Assembly: GCA_003543135.1 (NCBI GenBank) | Contig: DPJG01000032.1 | Location: forward strand, 248,001 to 312,000 | DNA length: 64,000 bases | Direction: 5' to 3' | From: Rheinheimera sp. | Lineage (GTDB): Bacteria; Pseudomonadota; Gammaproteobacteria; Enterobacterales; Alteromonadaceae | Shown: piece after piece, positions 18,066 to 32,774 of the stretch | How positions within the stretch are numbered: the stretch's first letter is position 1 | How the letters are laid out: every line of letters begins with the position of its first letter | Notes under the pieces: generated by a model | Told to the model about the DNA's origin: nothing | Databases searched by the model: none | The model's input: the letters and a program-made list of their open reading frames with translations, nothing else | Translations under genes and position numbers: made by a program

Positions 18066-19592
18066 TCAGGGCTTCAGCTCTGGAATAGCCCGTTTTGGCA
18101 GTTGTTGTTCCAGTAAAGCGGCCAGTCCAAGTAACTTGGCTTCACTCCAGGGTTTGCCAACCAGACTGAGCCCAAGCGGCAGCTGGCCATCCATACCGGC
18201 CGGAATAGTGATTGAAGGATAACCAGACACAGCGGCGGCAGTGGAAGTGCCAAAACTAAACTGATCACCTTTAACATGATCAATAGGCCAGGCCGGACCA
18301 TAAGCCGGCAGTAAAATAGCGTCAAATTGTGAGAGATAAGGATCCAGCTGCGCCTTTGCCAGCTGTTTACTGTTGTTCAGTGCTTGCAGATAAGCGGCTT
18401 TGTCTTTTTCCAAATCAATGGCTGCGGCTTGCTGCAGATATTCCTGACCATAAAAGGCTAATGCTGCTTTGCCTTTTTTCTGGTTAAAAGCAACAATTTT
18501 ATCAATGCTGCCAACAGCGGCCGGCACCTGAGACTCCTGCAGCCACTGGGTTAAATCACGTTTAAATTCGTAGATCAACACTGTCAGTTCATCTTTACTC
18601 AGTTGCTCCGGCAATTGCCATTGTTCCAGCATCTCTACCACTATGCCATTTTGTTGCAGCTGTTGCGCAACCCTGTCCTGCATTTGTTTTATCGCGGCAA
18701 ATTGCCCGTCAAAAGCACGTACCAGCAGCACTTTTTTCACCTGCACCTCGTTGATGGCTGCAGTTAAATCGCCATAACGGCTTTTCGCCTCATCTGTTGC
18801 CAATACTTGCAATAATAAAGCAGCGTCGGACACAGTGCGCGTCATGGGGCCTGCGATATCCTGTGATGCGGCGATGGGAATAATACCGGCGCCGGACACA
18901 GCACCATGGGTGGGTTTAATGCCCACTATGCCGTTGACTGAAGCAGGGCAGGTGATGGAGCCGTCGGTTTCGGTGCCCACCGCCAGTAAGGTCATATCAG
19001 CGGCCACGGCAACAGCCGAGCCTGAGCTCGAGCCGCAGGGCGATTGACTGAGTTTATGCGGATTTTTAGTTTGACCGCCCAGTGCCGACCAACCACTGGC
19101 CGAGTTTTCCCCCCTGAAATTTGCCCATTCCGATAAATTGCTTTTGGCAATAATTACTGCGCCGGCAGCTGTGAGTTGGGTGACTAAGTCAGCATCTTTT
19201 TTTGCCAGAAAACCTTTCAGTGCCAGCGCGCCAGCTGTAGTGGGCATGCCGTCTTTGGTGGCGATATTGGCTTTTAATACCACAGGCAAACCATGCAGCG
19301 GCCCGCGGATCTTGCCGGCTTTACGCTCTTTATCTAATCGGGTTGCCAGCTTAATGGCATCGCGGTTGATATCGGTAATGGCTCTTAAATCAGCGCCTTT
19401 TTGATTGTTTTTTTCAATTTGCTGCAGGTAATAGTTCACCAGCGCCACTGAACTGAGTTTTTGTTGTTCCATTAAAAACAGCGCTTGTTGGGCTGTAATG
19501 TTGTTCAGTTCAGCGGCGGTGGCAGGCAGGCTGCACAGCAGGGCTAAAGTAGTGAATGCAAAAGTGTGAAGGCTTTGTTGAAAGCGGCGCAT
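18066..19592 (-). CDS. exported amidase (amidase-signature family)
   Basis: A 508-residue enzyme with a signal peptide (HTFAFTTLALLCSLPATAA). The amidase-signature Ser-Ser-Lys machinery is visible: VVLKANI (K107), the SPCGSSSGSAVAVAA loop and GTETDGSITCPA (nucleophile S212), then GIVGIKPTHG and PMTRTVSDAA. The C-terminal part (GYPSITIPAGM, PLGLSLVGKPWSE) is typical. Secreted members include peptide amidases and broad acylamidases; which one this is cannot be told. The ATG at 19592 has AAGGA 8 bases upstream; the longer frame would bury the signal peptide. Confidence 0.9.
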   Translation of the reverse strand: MRRFQQSLHTFAFTTLALLCSLPATAAELNNITAQQALFLMEQQKLSSVALVNYYLQQIEKNNQKGADLRAITDINRDAIKLATRLDKERKAGKIRGPLHGLPVVLKANIATKDGMPTTAGALALKGFLAKKDADLVTQLTAAGAVIIAKSNLSEWANFRGENSASGWSALGGQTKNPHKLSQSPCGSSSGSAVAVAADMTLLAVGTETDGSITCPASVNGIVGIKPTHGAVSGAGIIPIAASQDIAGPMTRTVSDAALLLQVLATDEAKSRYGDLTAAINEVQVKKVLLVRAFDGQFAAIKQMQDRVAQQLQQNGIVVEMLEQWQLPEQLSKDELTVLIYEFKRDLTQWLQESQVPAAVGSIDKIVAFNQKKGKAALAFYGQEYLQQAAAIDLEKDKAAYLQALNNSKQLAKAQLDPYLSQFDAILLPAYGPAWPIDHVKGDQFSFGTSTAAAVSGYPSITIPAGMDGQLPLGLSLVGKPWSEAKLLGLAALLEQQLPKRAIPELKP

Positions 19593-20007
19593 GAAATCGT
19601 CCTTGTCATTATTATTTGTGTGACCAGTGCAAACGATTTTGGCTTTTGCTGCAAGAGGCTTGCGGTTAAAAATGACTAAAATCCGACCAGCCTCATGGAA
19701 AGAACCACAGACCGCTTCCGGCTTGACGGCATCAACAGGGGCGAGAATAGTGAAAACAAACAACAATCCGGCTGAGCCACGGCTTCAGTCACCTCGTATA
19801 GGTTGTATATTCAGCGGTAGTTTTTGCCAACAAAACGGCTGTTTTTCAGTAATACAACATTACAATTTTTGGCAATACCCGTTGTCACCCTTTGTCACAA
19901 CAGCGACCACAATTTTTATCGGCGTTAGCAAGAATTTTCTGTGACTCAGTGCAGGTTCAGTCAGAGACTCTGATGCTCAACCAAAGCTGTAGTCAGGAGT
20001 GGATAAC
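19593..20007. other. intergenic region between divergent amidase and hydrolase genes
   Basis: 415 bases that must carry both promoters. A frame at 19627-19944 has no family features. I see no clear repeat, RNA or operator beyond AT-rich stretches near 19850-19930. Confidence 0.4.
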
Positions 20008-21087
20008 ATGACAAAATTTAAACAACAATTTTTGGGCTTCTGGGCTTTGCTCATCCTGCTCAGTCTTTCGGCCTGTAAACAAAGCCCTGAGCCGTTACAG
20101 CTGACTCAACAGCAGTGGGCGCAGCACCTGCAGTTGCCGTCTGTGCAACAAGCCAGTCAGCTGAGTTTAACTTGGTCCGACAAAGTCACTCAGCGCGAAT
20201 TACAGTGGCATGACAGCGCCCGGGGCCGTGAAGTGCCTGCTTTGTTATATTTGCCAGCCGGCGCTGCTGCAGCAAAGTTGCCGTTGATTGTGTTTTCACA
20301 TGGCCTGGGCGGCTCCCGCGACCGTTATGCTTATCTTGGTCTGTACTGGGCCAGTCAGGGTTTTGCCAGCTTGCATCTGCAACATATTGGCAGCGACCGG
20401 CAGATTTGGCGGGGTAGCCGTTTAACTTTACCTTTTAGGTTGATGAATGCAGCCGGTGAAGAAGAAGCACTGGCGCGGGTGGCGGATGTACGTTTTGGTC
20501 TGGATCAGCTATTGCAGTCTGAATTTGCTGCACTGATAGACCCAAACAAGCTGATTATGGCCGGGCATTCTTATGGTGCCAACACCACTATGCTGGTCCT
20601 TGGTGCTAAAGCAGAACCCCATCAACCTGATCTGCGTGATGCCAGATTCAGCGCCGGTATGCTGATTTCAGCGCCGCCTTTTTATAATGACAAACCGCTG
20701 TCGCAAGTGCTGGCCGCTATTGCCGTGCCCACTTTGCATATCACCAATACCATGGATGAAATAGAGGTGCCGGGTTATCACTCCACACCAGAAGAGCGTA
20801 TTGATATTTATCAGGCCATGCCAGGTCCGGAAAAAGTGCTGGCAGTGTTTTATGGTGGCAATCACAATATTTTTTCCGGCAGAAGGCAAAGACCTGAGCT
20901 GGCGCTGCAGGACAAAGTCCTCAAAGCTGCAACTCAAAGTTTGTCGGCAGCTTTTGTCAGCCAAATCACCGGAGAAAGACCCAGGGCAGTTGCGCAGTGG
21001 CAGCAACAACATCAACCTTTGCTGGCGCAGTTTGAACAATATGCGACACTGGGCAGCGTCGATACTGCACGTCAGGCGCTGAATTAA
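20008..21087 (+). CDS. lipoprotein alpha/beta hydrolase (chlorophyllase/PAF-acetylhydrolase-like)
   Basis: A 359-residue predicted lipoprotein (GFWALLILLSLSAC, lipobox Cys23) with an alpha/beta hydrolase domain: PLIVFSHGLGGSRDRY (oxyanion region), nucleophile elbow MAGHSYGAN (S188), and a late GGNHNIFSG that probably supplies the His. The DVRFGLDQLL helix before the elbow is typical of the chlorophyllase/PAF-acetylhydrolase-like group. The ATG at 20008 is preceded by AGGAG; a GTG at 19999 is less likely. It is a second hydrolase of this general type in the region, on the opposite strand to the one at 12261-13442. Substrate unknown. Confidence 0.83.
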   Translation: MTKFKQQFLGFWALLILLSLSACKQSPEPLQLTQQQWAQHLQLPSVQQASQLSLTWSDKVTQRELQWHDSARGREVPALLYLPAGAAAAKLPLIVFSHGLGGSRDRYAYLGLYWASQGFASLHLQHIGSDRQIWRGSRLTLPFRLMNAAGEEEALARVADVRFGLDQLLQSEFAALIDPNKLIMAGHSYGANTTMLVLGAKAEPHQPDLRDARFSAGMLISAPPFYNDKPLSQVLAAIAVPTLHITNTMDEIEVPGYHSTPEERIDIYQAMPGPEKVLAVFYGGNHNIFSGRRQRPELALQDKVLKAATQSLSAAFVSQITGERPRAVAQWQQQHQPLLAQFEQYATLGSVDTARQALN

Positions 21088-21205
21088 ACGGTTTTGTGTT
21101 TTGAATTAAAAATGGAAAGGGTTTTGGCCGGGCGGTCCTGCGTTAGAACCAGATAAAAACTCTGATTAAAAAACTCGTTTAAACAATGGCTTGCTGCAGC
21201 GCTGG

Positions 21206-21610
21206 CTACAGCAATTGCCGTTTTTTCAATTCATCTTCCAGCGCTGCTAGGTCTGCACCCCGGATCACCTTATTACCAATCAGGATCTGTGGAATACCTT
21301 CTGCACCCAGCGTCTGAAACAGTTGCTGAACCTTGGGATCTGCTGACTCTATGTCTCTGTTTTCAAACACCAGCTGATGTTTATTCAGGTAGTTTTTTAC
21401 TTTATCGCAGTACTGGCACCAGGATGCTGAATACAAAATCAGCCTTTTGTCGGTGGCGGCAAAATGGGCGCTGGTGTCCATTTCAATCACAGTGGGCGGC
21501 TGATTGGCATATTGCCAGCCATACAAGGCCACAATGCCGATGGCAAAACCCAAAACAGCGGTCATCACAGAACCGAAAAAGGACTTTAATGCTTGTTGCT
21601 TGATCATCAT
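21206..21610 (-). CDS. membrane-anchored glutaredoxin-family protein
   Basis: About 134 residues: one N-terminal membrane helix (SVMTAVLGFAIGIVALYGW), then a thioredoxin-fold domain with LILYSASWCQYC (redox CxxC), FENRDIESAD, GAEGIPQILIGNKVIRGAD and a final helix. The CQYC motif and the cis-Pro in GIPQIL make a glutaredoxin-like role likely, facing the periplasm or cytoplasm depending on orientation. The ATG pair at about 21610 follows AGAGAAA. It lies 54 bases downstream of a small Cys-rich exported protein gene on the same strand, so the two are probably co-transcribed. Confidence 0.85.
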   Translation of the reverse strand: MMIKQQALKSFFGSVMTAVLGFAIGIVALYGWQYANQPPTVIEMDTSAHFAATDKRLILYSASWCQYCDKVKNYLNKHQLVFENRDIESADPKVQQLFQTLGAEGIPQILIGNKVIRGADLAALEDELKKRQLL

Positions 21611-21664
21611 TTTCTCTAAAGCTAAAGGCACTTTCAGTGACGAAAGTGCCATGTAGTGGCCTTG

Positions 21665-21877
21665 TTATTGTGGTGTACCACAACCCCACTTACACAATTG
21701 CAGATGTGAACTGCAGGTTGTTGAAGGGCCGCCGCCAGCCAGACAAATTCTGGACTTCTGATGGCAATCAAGAATACATTGCTCGTAGGGTGACAAATCG
21801 TCAGAAGCAAAGCTGAAAAACGCCACGGCTAAACCGGCACCAAAGGCCAGTGATTTTATTAATCTACTGATTTTCAT
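21665..21877 (-). CDS. small exported Cys-rich protein
   Basis: A 70-residue protein with a signal peptide (SLAFGAGLAVAFFSFAS) and a mature part of about 45 residues carrying six Cys residues in a helical-hairpin-like spacing (ECILDC-type C-x3-C, then C, then C-x6-C-x3-C). This is compatible with three disulfides or a metal site. A good AAGGAAT ribosome-binding site precedes the ATG at 21877. It is immediately upstream of the membrane-anchored glutaredoxin gene. I do not recognise a family. The pairing suggests the Cys residues may be redox clients or partners of that protein, which is inference. Confidence 0.7.
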   Translation of the reverse strand: MKISRLIKSLAFGAGLAVAFFSFASDDLSPYEQCILDCHQKSRICLAGGGPSTTCSSHLQLCKWGCGTPQ

Positions 21878-22242
21878 GAATATTCCTTATTGTTTCAGAT
21901 TGGATACTGCTTCGCTGAGATATCACAAGGTGAGCTTTCAGGCAGGGCAGGTAACACAGTACAAATCCCATCACTGTATGTTCAACAACGGCATGCTGTC
22001 AGTTGAAGCCCGGTGCTGCATTTTTAACCTTGTGCGCTGATAGTTGGTAGATTTCAGTCAGGTACGCGTGAGGGAATACGGATCAATTGCTGATAAAAGT
22101 TTGATAATGGTCGCGGTGGCGCACTTTCGGTTGTTGTCATGCAAGGGCACGAAAAAGTTGGAGTGATAAAAAAGCCGGGATAATTCACCGGCTTTGTTGC
22201 AGAGTTGGCTAGCTGCTATCTGATGGCACTATTCAGACGGTT
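21878..22242. other. intergenic region between the Cys-rich gene and gltD
   Basis: 365 bases with no supported gene. It holds the promoter of the Cys-rich/glutaredoxin pair (not identified) and the gltBD terminator at 22168-22195. Confidence 0.45.
22168..22195 (-). terminator. rho-independent terminator of gltBD
   Basis: On the minus strand AAAGCCGG and CCGGCTTT form a stem around a short loop, followed by TTTTTA. It lies about 50 bases beyond the gltD stop. Confidence 0.85.
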
Positions 22243-28138
<5,896 letters not shown>

Positions 28139-28181
28139 GATATAAACCCTCCAACCTGTCCTGCATGCAAAAATACCCGTC

Positions 28182-28391
28182 GTCATTGCGGATGCAGGGG
28201 TGTTGGCGCCTTCACTCATGCCAATCACATAGTTCACTATGCTTATGGCAATTCGTTCAGTTGTCGCCTACCTACATCCACAATGACCCGGACAAAATGT
28301 TGTGGTCATTATGGATGCAGAGGGTGGTTGCCACCTTCGCTGATGCCTATCGCATAGTTCTGTACGCTGATGGCATGTCGTTCAGTTGTCG
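28182..28391. repeat. two tandem palindromic repeat units in the gltB leader
   Basis: Unit A covers 28182-28266 and unit B 28305-28391, with a period of about 123 bases. Both begin GTCATT-N-NGGATGCAG and end TTCAGTTGTCG. Each contains an internal inverted repeat (TGCCA...TGGCA around CATAG...CTATG in A; ATGCC...GGCAT in B). Unit A is also flanked by 13-base terminal inverted repeats: GTCATTGCGGATG at 28182-28194 against CATCCACAATGAC at 28275-28287, with one mismatch. The pattern resembles a dispersed palindromic element duplicated in place. It lies in the presumed untranslated leader of gltBD. Confidence 0.8.
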
Positions 28392-28566
28392 AAGTATCCA
28401 CCCGGGCCAATCTTTATTCACCACAACCTGGGGAGCAACCCCTTGTCATCGAGAATAAGGGTATTTTGCCCTTATGTTCTGCCTGCATCTTTCGCTAATG
28501 ATTTCAGTATAAATATGTTTAATTAATGAATTATTATTCTAATTTTTAGTTTTTTTACGTGTGAAA

Positions 28567-28596
28567 GAAAATAACGGCGTTATTTTCAAGGGTCAA
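28567..28596 (-). promoter_or_regulatory. gltB promoter overlapped by a 21-base palindrome
   Basis: On the minus strand TTGACC (28591-28596) and TATTTT (28568-28573) are 17 bases apart, a plausible sigma-70 promoter. A perfect inverted repeat, GAAAATAACG-G-CGTTATTTTC (28567-28587), covers the spacer and the -10 element, as an operator would. It would start transcription about 420 bases before the gltB ATG. The binding protein is unknown. Confidence 0.6.
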
Positions 28597-28811
28597 GGGT
28601 TGTTAGTGTTTTTACTCTAGTGCGGTCTGCGCGTCGTTTAGACGTCTATACATAAAGACCTTGCTTTAGATATACCGATTTTTACCAGCAATTGCAAGCT
28701 GACTTTTAGCGAATAGTGGTGGTTTTGTCTTGTGGTGTTTAAAGTGGGAGTTGTGTAATAAAATTACATTTTTGCACTAAAAATTGCTGTTTCTAGCAAT
28801 TTAAGCCAACA

Positions 28812-28835
28812 AAAAAGCTGCCGAAGCAGCTTTTT
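28812..28835. terminator. bidirectional terminator downstream of folE2
   Basis: AAAAAGCTGC (28812-28821) and GCAGCTTTTT (28826-28835) form a 10-bp stem with a CGAA tetraloop. It lies beyond the folE2 stop on the minus strand. Confidence 0.88.
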
Positions 28836-28911
28836 AAGGTGAATTTACCACAAATCTTATGCGGTAATTATGCGGTGAAGCGGCAGTGGAAATTTTGCCT
28901 GTTTTACCAGA

Positions 28912-29838
28912 TCAGGCGCGATAACCGCCTTCCAATCCTTTGACTGTCACTGCCACTGCATCATGAGCATGCAAAGATTCATAGTGATTGACCCGCAACC
29001 AGAAATCATCAAATTCAGATAACTGATTCAGCGCGTGTTTTAAACGACGGGCAGCGTCTTCACAGAACATCAGGTTCTGACCGTTTAAGCGGGCAAACTC
29101 TTGTTCGTCAGCGCGTTTCACTGCAGCTTGCACCGGTGTTTTTAACGCATCTTCAATAGCGTCGATCAGTGCAACAATAGGAAACTCTGTCACTTTGTGA
29201 TTCAGTTTCACTTTAATTTCAGCAACAGAACGCTGGCTGTGAGGCGTGGCCACTATGCCCTGGGTTGTGCCCAGCCAATCCACTACCAATTCACTGCTGA
29301 TTTGTTGCTGACCGGCAAACTTTTTCACAAAAGCTTCCTGAATAAGCTGACGCGCCAGTGCTGCTGAACAAGGGCAGGTTGATGAATAAGGCACTTTCAC
29401 CGCTAACTCTACTGAAAGCTCTTTATCAACCACCTGGCCTGTCACTGTCACCGGATAGGCTTTCCAACCTTGTTTTTCGGTGATCAAGGCTTTACGGCGC
29501 AGGTGCAGGTCAAAGTCAAACTTTACAAAAGCCTGATTACTCAAATCTTCATGGCTGGTAATAAAACCATCCAGCAGATCACACAGACTGGCATGACTTA
29601 AGGTGGACTCGCGTGATAAATCGTCCAGCAGCAGATATAACCTGGACATATGAATGCCTTTGGCTTTTGGATCTTTTAAATTTACAAAAGCTTCGACATG
29701 GGCACTGACCTGACGCGGTGCTTCACCGGCAATAGCCAGCATCAGTGGCACTTCAATATTGCTCATTCCAACCCAGTCCAGTACCCCTTCGGTGGTGGCA
29801 CAAGAGTGATTGGCTACATCTGGCATCGCTGTCGGCAT
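28912..29838 (-). CDS. folE2: GTP cyclohydrolase FolE2
   Basis: Makes 7,8-dihydroneopterin triphosphate from GTP, the entry to folate synthesis. Type IB enzymes do not strictly need zinc and are often induced under zinc shortage. The 308-residue protein has the COG1469 signatures [14 protein letters not shown] (catalytic Cys155 region), [22 protein letters not shown] and the C-terminal [13 protein letters not shown]. The ATG at 29838 is preceded by TTGGAGAATTC; the longer frame start is weaker. It is monocistronic by its terminator. I did not find a clear Zur box by eye. Confidence 0.96.
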   Translation of the reverse strand: MPTAMPDVANHSCATTEGVLDWVGMSNIEVPLMLAIAGEAPRQVSAHVEAFVNLKDPKAKGIHMSRLYLLLDDLSRESTLSHASLCDLLDGFITSHEDLSNQAFVKFDFDLHLRRKALITEKQGWKAYPVTVTGQVVDKELSVELAVKVPYSSTCPCSAALARQLIQEAFVKKFAGQQQISSELVVDWLGTTQGIVATPHSQRSVAEIKVKLNHKVTEFPIVALIDAIEDALKTPVQAAVKRADEQEFARLNGQNLMFCEDAARRLKHALNQLSEFDDFWLRVNHYESLHAHDAVAVTVKGLEGGYRA

Positions 29839-30022
29839 GAATTCTCCAAGATCCGTCGATTGCATAAAAGGCGTTAGCTGGGGTTGTTGCTACTGCGTTT
29901 GTGCACAGGCAAAAACCGCTGGATGGCTAAAAAGGGCTGCATTTTACCCCAGTTCACAAATTTGTCTTATGAAAAATTTGCAATAAGGTCATCCATTTTT
30001 TCGAGCTATGGTGTCAAAAACC

Positions 30023-30053
30023 AGAATACCCGATTAAATCAGTCGGGTATTCT
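30023..30053. terminator. perfect 11-bp hairpin after iadA
   Basis: AGAATACCCGA (30023-30033) and TCGGGTATTCT (30043-30053) form a perfect stem. On the minus strand it is followed by CTGGTTTTTG, so it probably ends the iadA transcript. Confidence 0.75.
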
Positions 30054-30088
30054 ACTCCTTCCATTTACGCACTGACAAGCAAAGTGGA

Positions 30089-31282
30089 TCAGCGTGGCGG
30101 ATTTTCAAAGGTGCCAAACACCAGCGCCTTTTGTTGTTGCACCATGGTGCGGCCTTTGGCGTACACACTGTGAATTTGCAGATCGTCTTTGTGAATAAGC
30201 ACTAAATCGGCCGCTTTGCCTACCGCCAGCTCACCTTTGTGCTTCAGGCCAAGCACAGCAGCGGGGGAGGCGCTGATAGCGGCAATGGCATTGCTTAAAC
30301 TCACCTGATAATCCAGCACTGCAGTTCTGGCGCTTTGGTACAAACTGCTGACTTTACCTACTTCCAGACCCAATAATTCTCCCTGGGGGTTAAACAGCGG
30401 TAAGCTGGCATTACCATCCGAGCTCAGTGTTAAGTTGGCAATTGGAATTTGCTGCTCCAGTGCCAGCGCAAGCGCTTGTGCTGCTGCCACTTCACCATGC
30501 TTTAAATCGTAAGCTGTGGTGCTGGTGGTAAAATCAATAACACCACCTGCTTTGGCAAAACGGATACCGGCGGCAAACACATCCTGATTGCGGTTGATAT
30601 GGGTGGGGTAAAATTGCCGCAGTGATAACTCAGTGCCGTTTACCGCCTGATGCAGCGGGTCCAGTAACGAAGCGCCCGAACCCACATGCACACTTACAAT
30701 ACCTGCTTTGCCGGCCAGCATACCGCCAACCCTGGCTTCGGCAGCCACTTTTCGCAGTTCAGTTAAAGTGGGCTGGGATGAACGGTGGTCGCTGATGGCA
30801 ATTTCACCCACACCAATAAACTTGTCGACAAGGATTAAATCATCGGTGACAGAGCCCATTAAAGTGCGGCAGGGGACTTGATAAGAGCCGGTGTGGCAAT
30901 AAGTTGAAATACCTTCAGTTTCAAGCGCATGGGCCTTGGCCAGCAGATTGGTTAAGGTGCGGGTGGTGGCATCTGTACCCAGCACACCTATGGCCGTTGT
31001 CACGCCGCCTAAAGTGGCGTCTGTCAGCTGCATTTCCGGAGTGCGGCTGGCAAAACCACCTTCACCACCACCACCGATAAAGTGCACCAGCGAATCCACA
31101 AAACCCGGTGTTAAATAACAGTCACTGGCGTCAATTACTTCAATCGGCAAATTGTGCTGACCGATCAGCAAATCCTTGCCAATAGCGGCTATTTGGCCGC
31201 CGGCTATTAATAAATCCTGTTGACCCAGATCCATAGGCGCCAGCAGATGGGCATTTTTAAATAGTTTAATTGGGCTCATCAT
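30089..31282 (-). CDS. iadA: isoaspartyl dipeptidase-like amidohydrolase (M38 family)
   Basis: Predicted to hydrolyse beta-aspartyl dipeptides. The 397-residue protein follows E. coli IadA through most of its length: GGGGEGGFASRTPE, GISTYCHTGSYQVP, AISDHRSSQPT, VSVHVG (H199), PTHINRNQDVF (H228) and LSSDGNASLPLF (D289). Two metal-site positions differ: the HxH motif reads S-L-V-H (L65, H67) and the bridging Lys position reads as Glu (VGEIAISDHRS, E160). It overlaps no other gene and starts 8 bases after the transporter stop, behind AAGGAG, so the two form an operon divergent from the cyanophycinase. Function as a cyanophycin-dipeptide hydrolase is inferred from context. Confidence 0.85.
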   Translation of the reverse strand: MMSPIKLFKNAHLLAPMDLGQQDLLIAGGQIAAIGKDLLIGQHNLPIEVIDASDCYLTPGFVDSLVHFIGGGGEGGFASRTPEMQLTDATLGGVTTAIGVLGTDATTRTLTNLLAKAHALETEGISTYCHTGSYQVPCRTLMGSVTDDLILVDKFIGVGEIAISDHRSSQPTLTELRKVAAEARVGGMLAGKAGIVSVHVGSGASLLDPLHQAVNGTELSLRQFYPTHINRNQDVFAAGIRFAKAGGVIDFTTSTTAYDLKHGEVAAAQALALALEQQIPIANLTLSSDGNASLPLFNPQGELLGLEVGKVSSLYQSARTAVLDYQVSLSNAIAAISASPAAVLGLKHKGELAVGKAADLVLIHKDDLQIHSVYAKGRTMVQQQKALVFGTFENPPR

Positions 31283-31289
31283 CTGCTCC

Positions 31290-32774
31290 TTATTGATAAC
31301 CGATAGCTACTGCCACGAACACCGACAGACTTGCCAGCACAAAGAGCCACAGCTGTAGTTTCCAGGCAAATTTTGCCCAGACCATCCAGTCGACCCGAAC
31401 AACCCCCAGACAGCCAATAAGTGAGGCCGAGGTTGGCACTATGCAGTTGGTTAAACCATCACCCAGCTGAAAAGCCAGTACCGCAATTTGCCGGGATACA
31501 CCGACTAAATCAGATAAAGGCGCTACCAGCGGCATGGTTAAAGCGGCCTGACCTGAGCCCGAGGTCACAAAAAAGTTAAACACCGATTGGAAAATCAGCA
31601 TCAGCCAGGCGGCTATATAAGAAGACACACCGCTGAAACTCTCGCCAGCCAGGTGCAACAGGGTGTTAAGCACCGAAGGCTGAGTCGGGTCGTCGCCACC
31701 AAGCAGCAGTACTATGCCTTTGGCCATACCCACTATCATGGCGGCTGGCAGAAGTTCAGCTGCCCCTTGTTTAAAAGCGTCGGCTGCGCCGTTGATGGTC
31801 ATTCTTTTGCCCAGAATGGCAATAATGGCGGTGGCAATACCCAAGGCAAAAAATTGGGTGGCAATTTCAGGAATGTAATAACCGCGCGCCACCACACCCC
31901 AGATCACCCAAGCTATGCCGGCAACAAATACTGTTAAAATGGCAGCGTCCAAAGCACTAAAAGCAGATTGTTGTTGCTCTAGTTGTTGGCTTCTTAACTT
32001 TTCATCTGTGGCAAAACTCAGTGAAAGCTTTGGTTGTTGTTTAATTCTGGCGGCATATCGCATGGTAAAAATTACACCAAAAAGCGTGAACACCAGCCAC
32101 AGTGCCATTCGGTAAGAAGCGCCGGACATCAGAGGCACTCCGGCAATACCCTGGGCTATGGCCACACTAAAAGGATTCATCCAGCTGGTGGCAAAACCTA
32201 TCTGGGTGGCGATATAGGTCACCAGCACTGTGGTGATGGCGTCATAACCCAAGGCCAGCATCAAGGGCAGCAGCACTATACAAAAGGCGATGGCCTCTTC
32301 ACCCATACCAAAGACAGCGCCACCAAGCGAAAACAGCGTAAACATCAGCGGGATAAATAAAAACTGCATGTTTTGGGTGCGTTTTATCAGCGCCAGAATA
32401 CCGTTGTTCACAGCGCCTGACTGCATAATGATGCCAAAAGCGCCACCGGTTAGCAGAATAAAGGCTATCACACCAATGGCGGCGCCCATTTTGTCGCCTG
32501 ACACCATGCCCTCAAAGGCATAGTTCAGAAAACCGGTTTCACCTTGTTCGGCAAAAAGCACCACGCCCTGGCTGTTGTCCTGGCTATAACTGAAACTTTG
32601 CGGGTCTATCCGCGCTTTTAGTACTTCACCCTGGGCATTGGTTTGGGCGGGCAATAACTTAAAACTGCCGGCTGGGATCAAATGGGATGCCAGTGCGGCC
32701 AGCACCATGACAAAAAACAAAATAACAAAAGCATCAGGCATGCTGAGCGCTTTTGGCGGGGTATTGTGTTGCAT
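31290..32774 (-). CDS. YfcC/DcuC-family transporter
   Basis: A 494-residue inner-membrane carrier with about 11-12 hydrophobic segments. It begins with the YfcC-type MPDAFVILFFVMVLAALASHLIPAGSF and contains FGMGEEAIAFCIVLLPLMLALGYD, TSWMNPFSVAIAQGIAGVP, AAMIVGMAKGIVLLLGG and the late QIAVLAFQLGDGLTNCIVPTSASLIG. Members move C4-dicarboxylates, basic amino acids or peptides. The gene precedes the isoaspartyl-dipeptidase-like gene by 7 bases and lies opposite an exported cyanophycinase, so uptake of beta-Asp-Arg-type dipeptides is a reasonable inference, not shown. The ATG at 32774 is preferred over the earlier frame start. Confidence 0.85.
   Translation of the reverse strand: MQHNTPPKALSMPDAFVILFFVMVLAALASHLIPAGSFKLLPAQTNAQGEVLKARIDPQSFSYSQDNSQGVVLFAEQGETGFLNYAFEGMVSGDKMGAAIGVIAFILLTGGAFGIIMQSGAVNNGILALIKRTQNMQFLFIPLMFTLFSLGGAVFGMGEEAIAFCIVLLPLMLALGYDAITTVLVTYIATQIGFATSWMNPFSVAIAQGIAGVPLMSGASYRMALWLVFTLFGVIFTMRYAARIKQQPKLSLSFATDEKLRSQQLEQQQSAFSALDAAILTVFVAGIAWVIWGVVARGYYIPEIATQFFALGIATAIIAILGKRMTINGAADAFKQGAAELLPAAMIVGMAKGIVLLLGGDDPTQPSVLNTLLHLAGESFSGVSSYIAAWLMLIFQSVFNFFVTSGSGQAALTMPLVAPLSDLVGVSRQIAVLAFQLGDGLTNCIVPTSASLIGCLGVVRVDWMVWAKFAWKLQLWLFVLASLSVFVAVAIGYQ

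Noticed and set aside
19627-19944. 105-codon frame in the amidase-hydrolase gap
   Set aside because: Overlaps the amidase signal-region upstream bases, has no recognisable domain and no good start site.
28139-28237. Upstream extension of gltB by 33 codons
   Set aside because: These codons come from the repeated leader element; a strong ribosome-binding site favours 28138, and the N-terminal Cys must be near the start.
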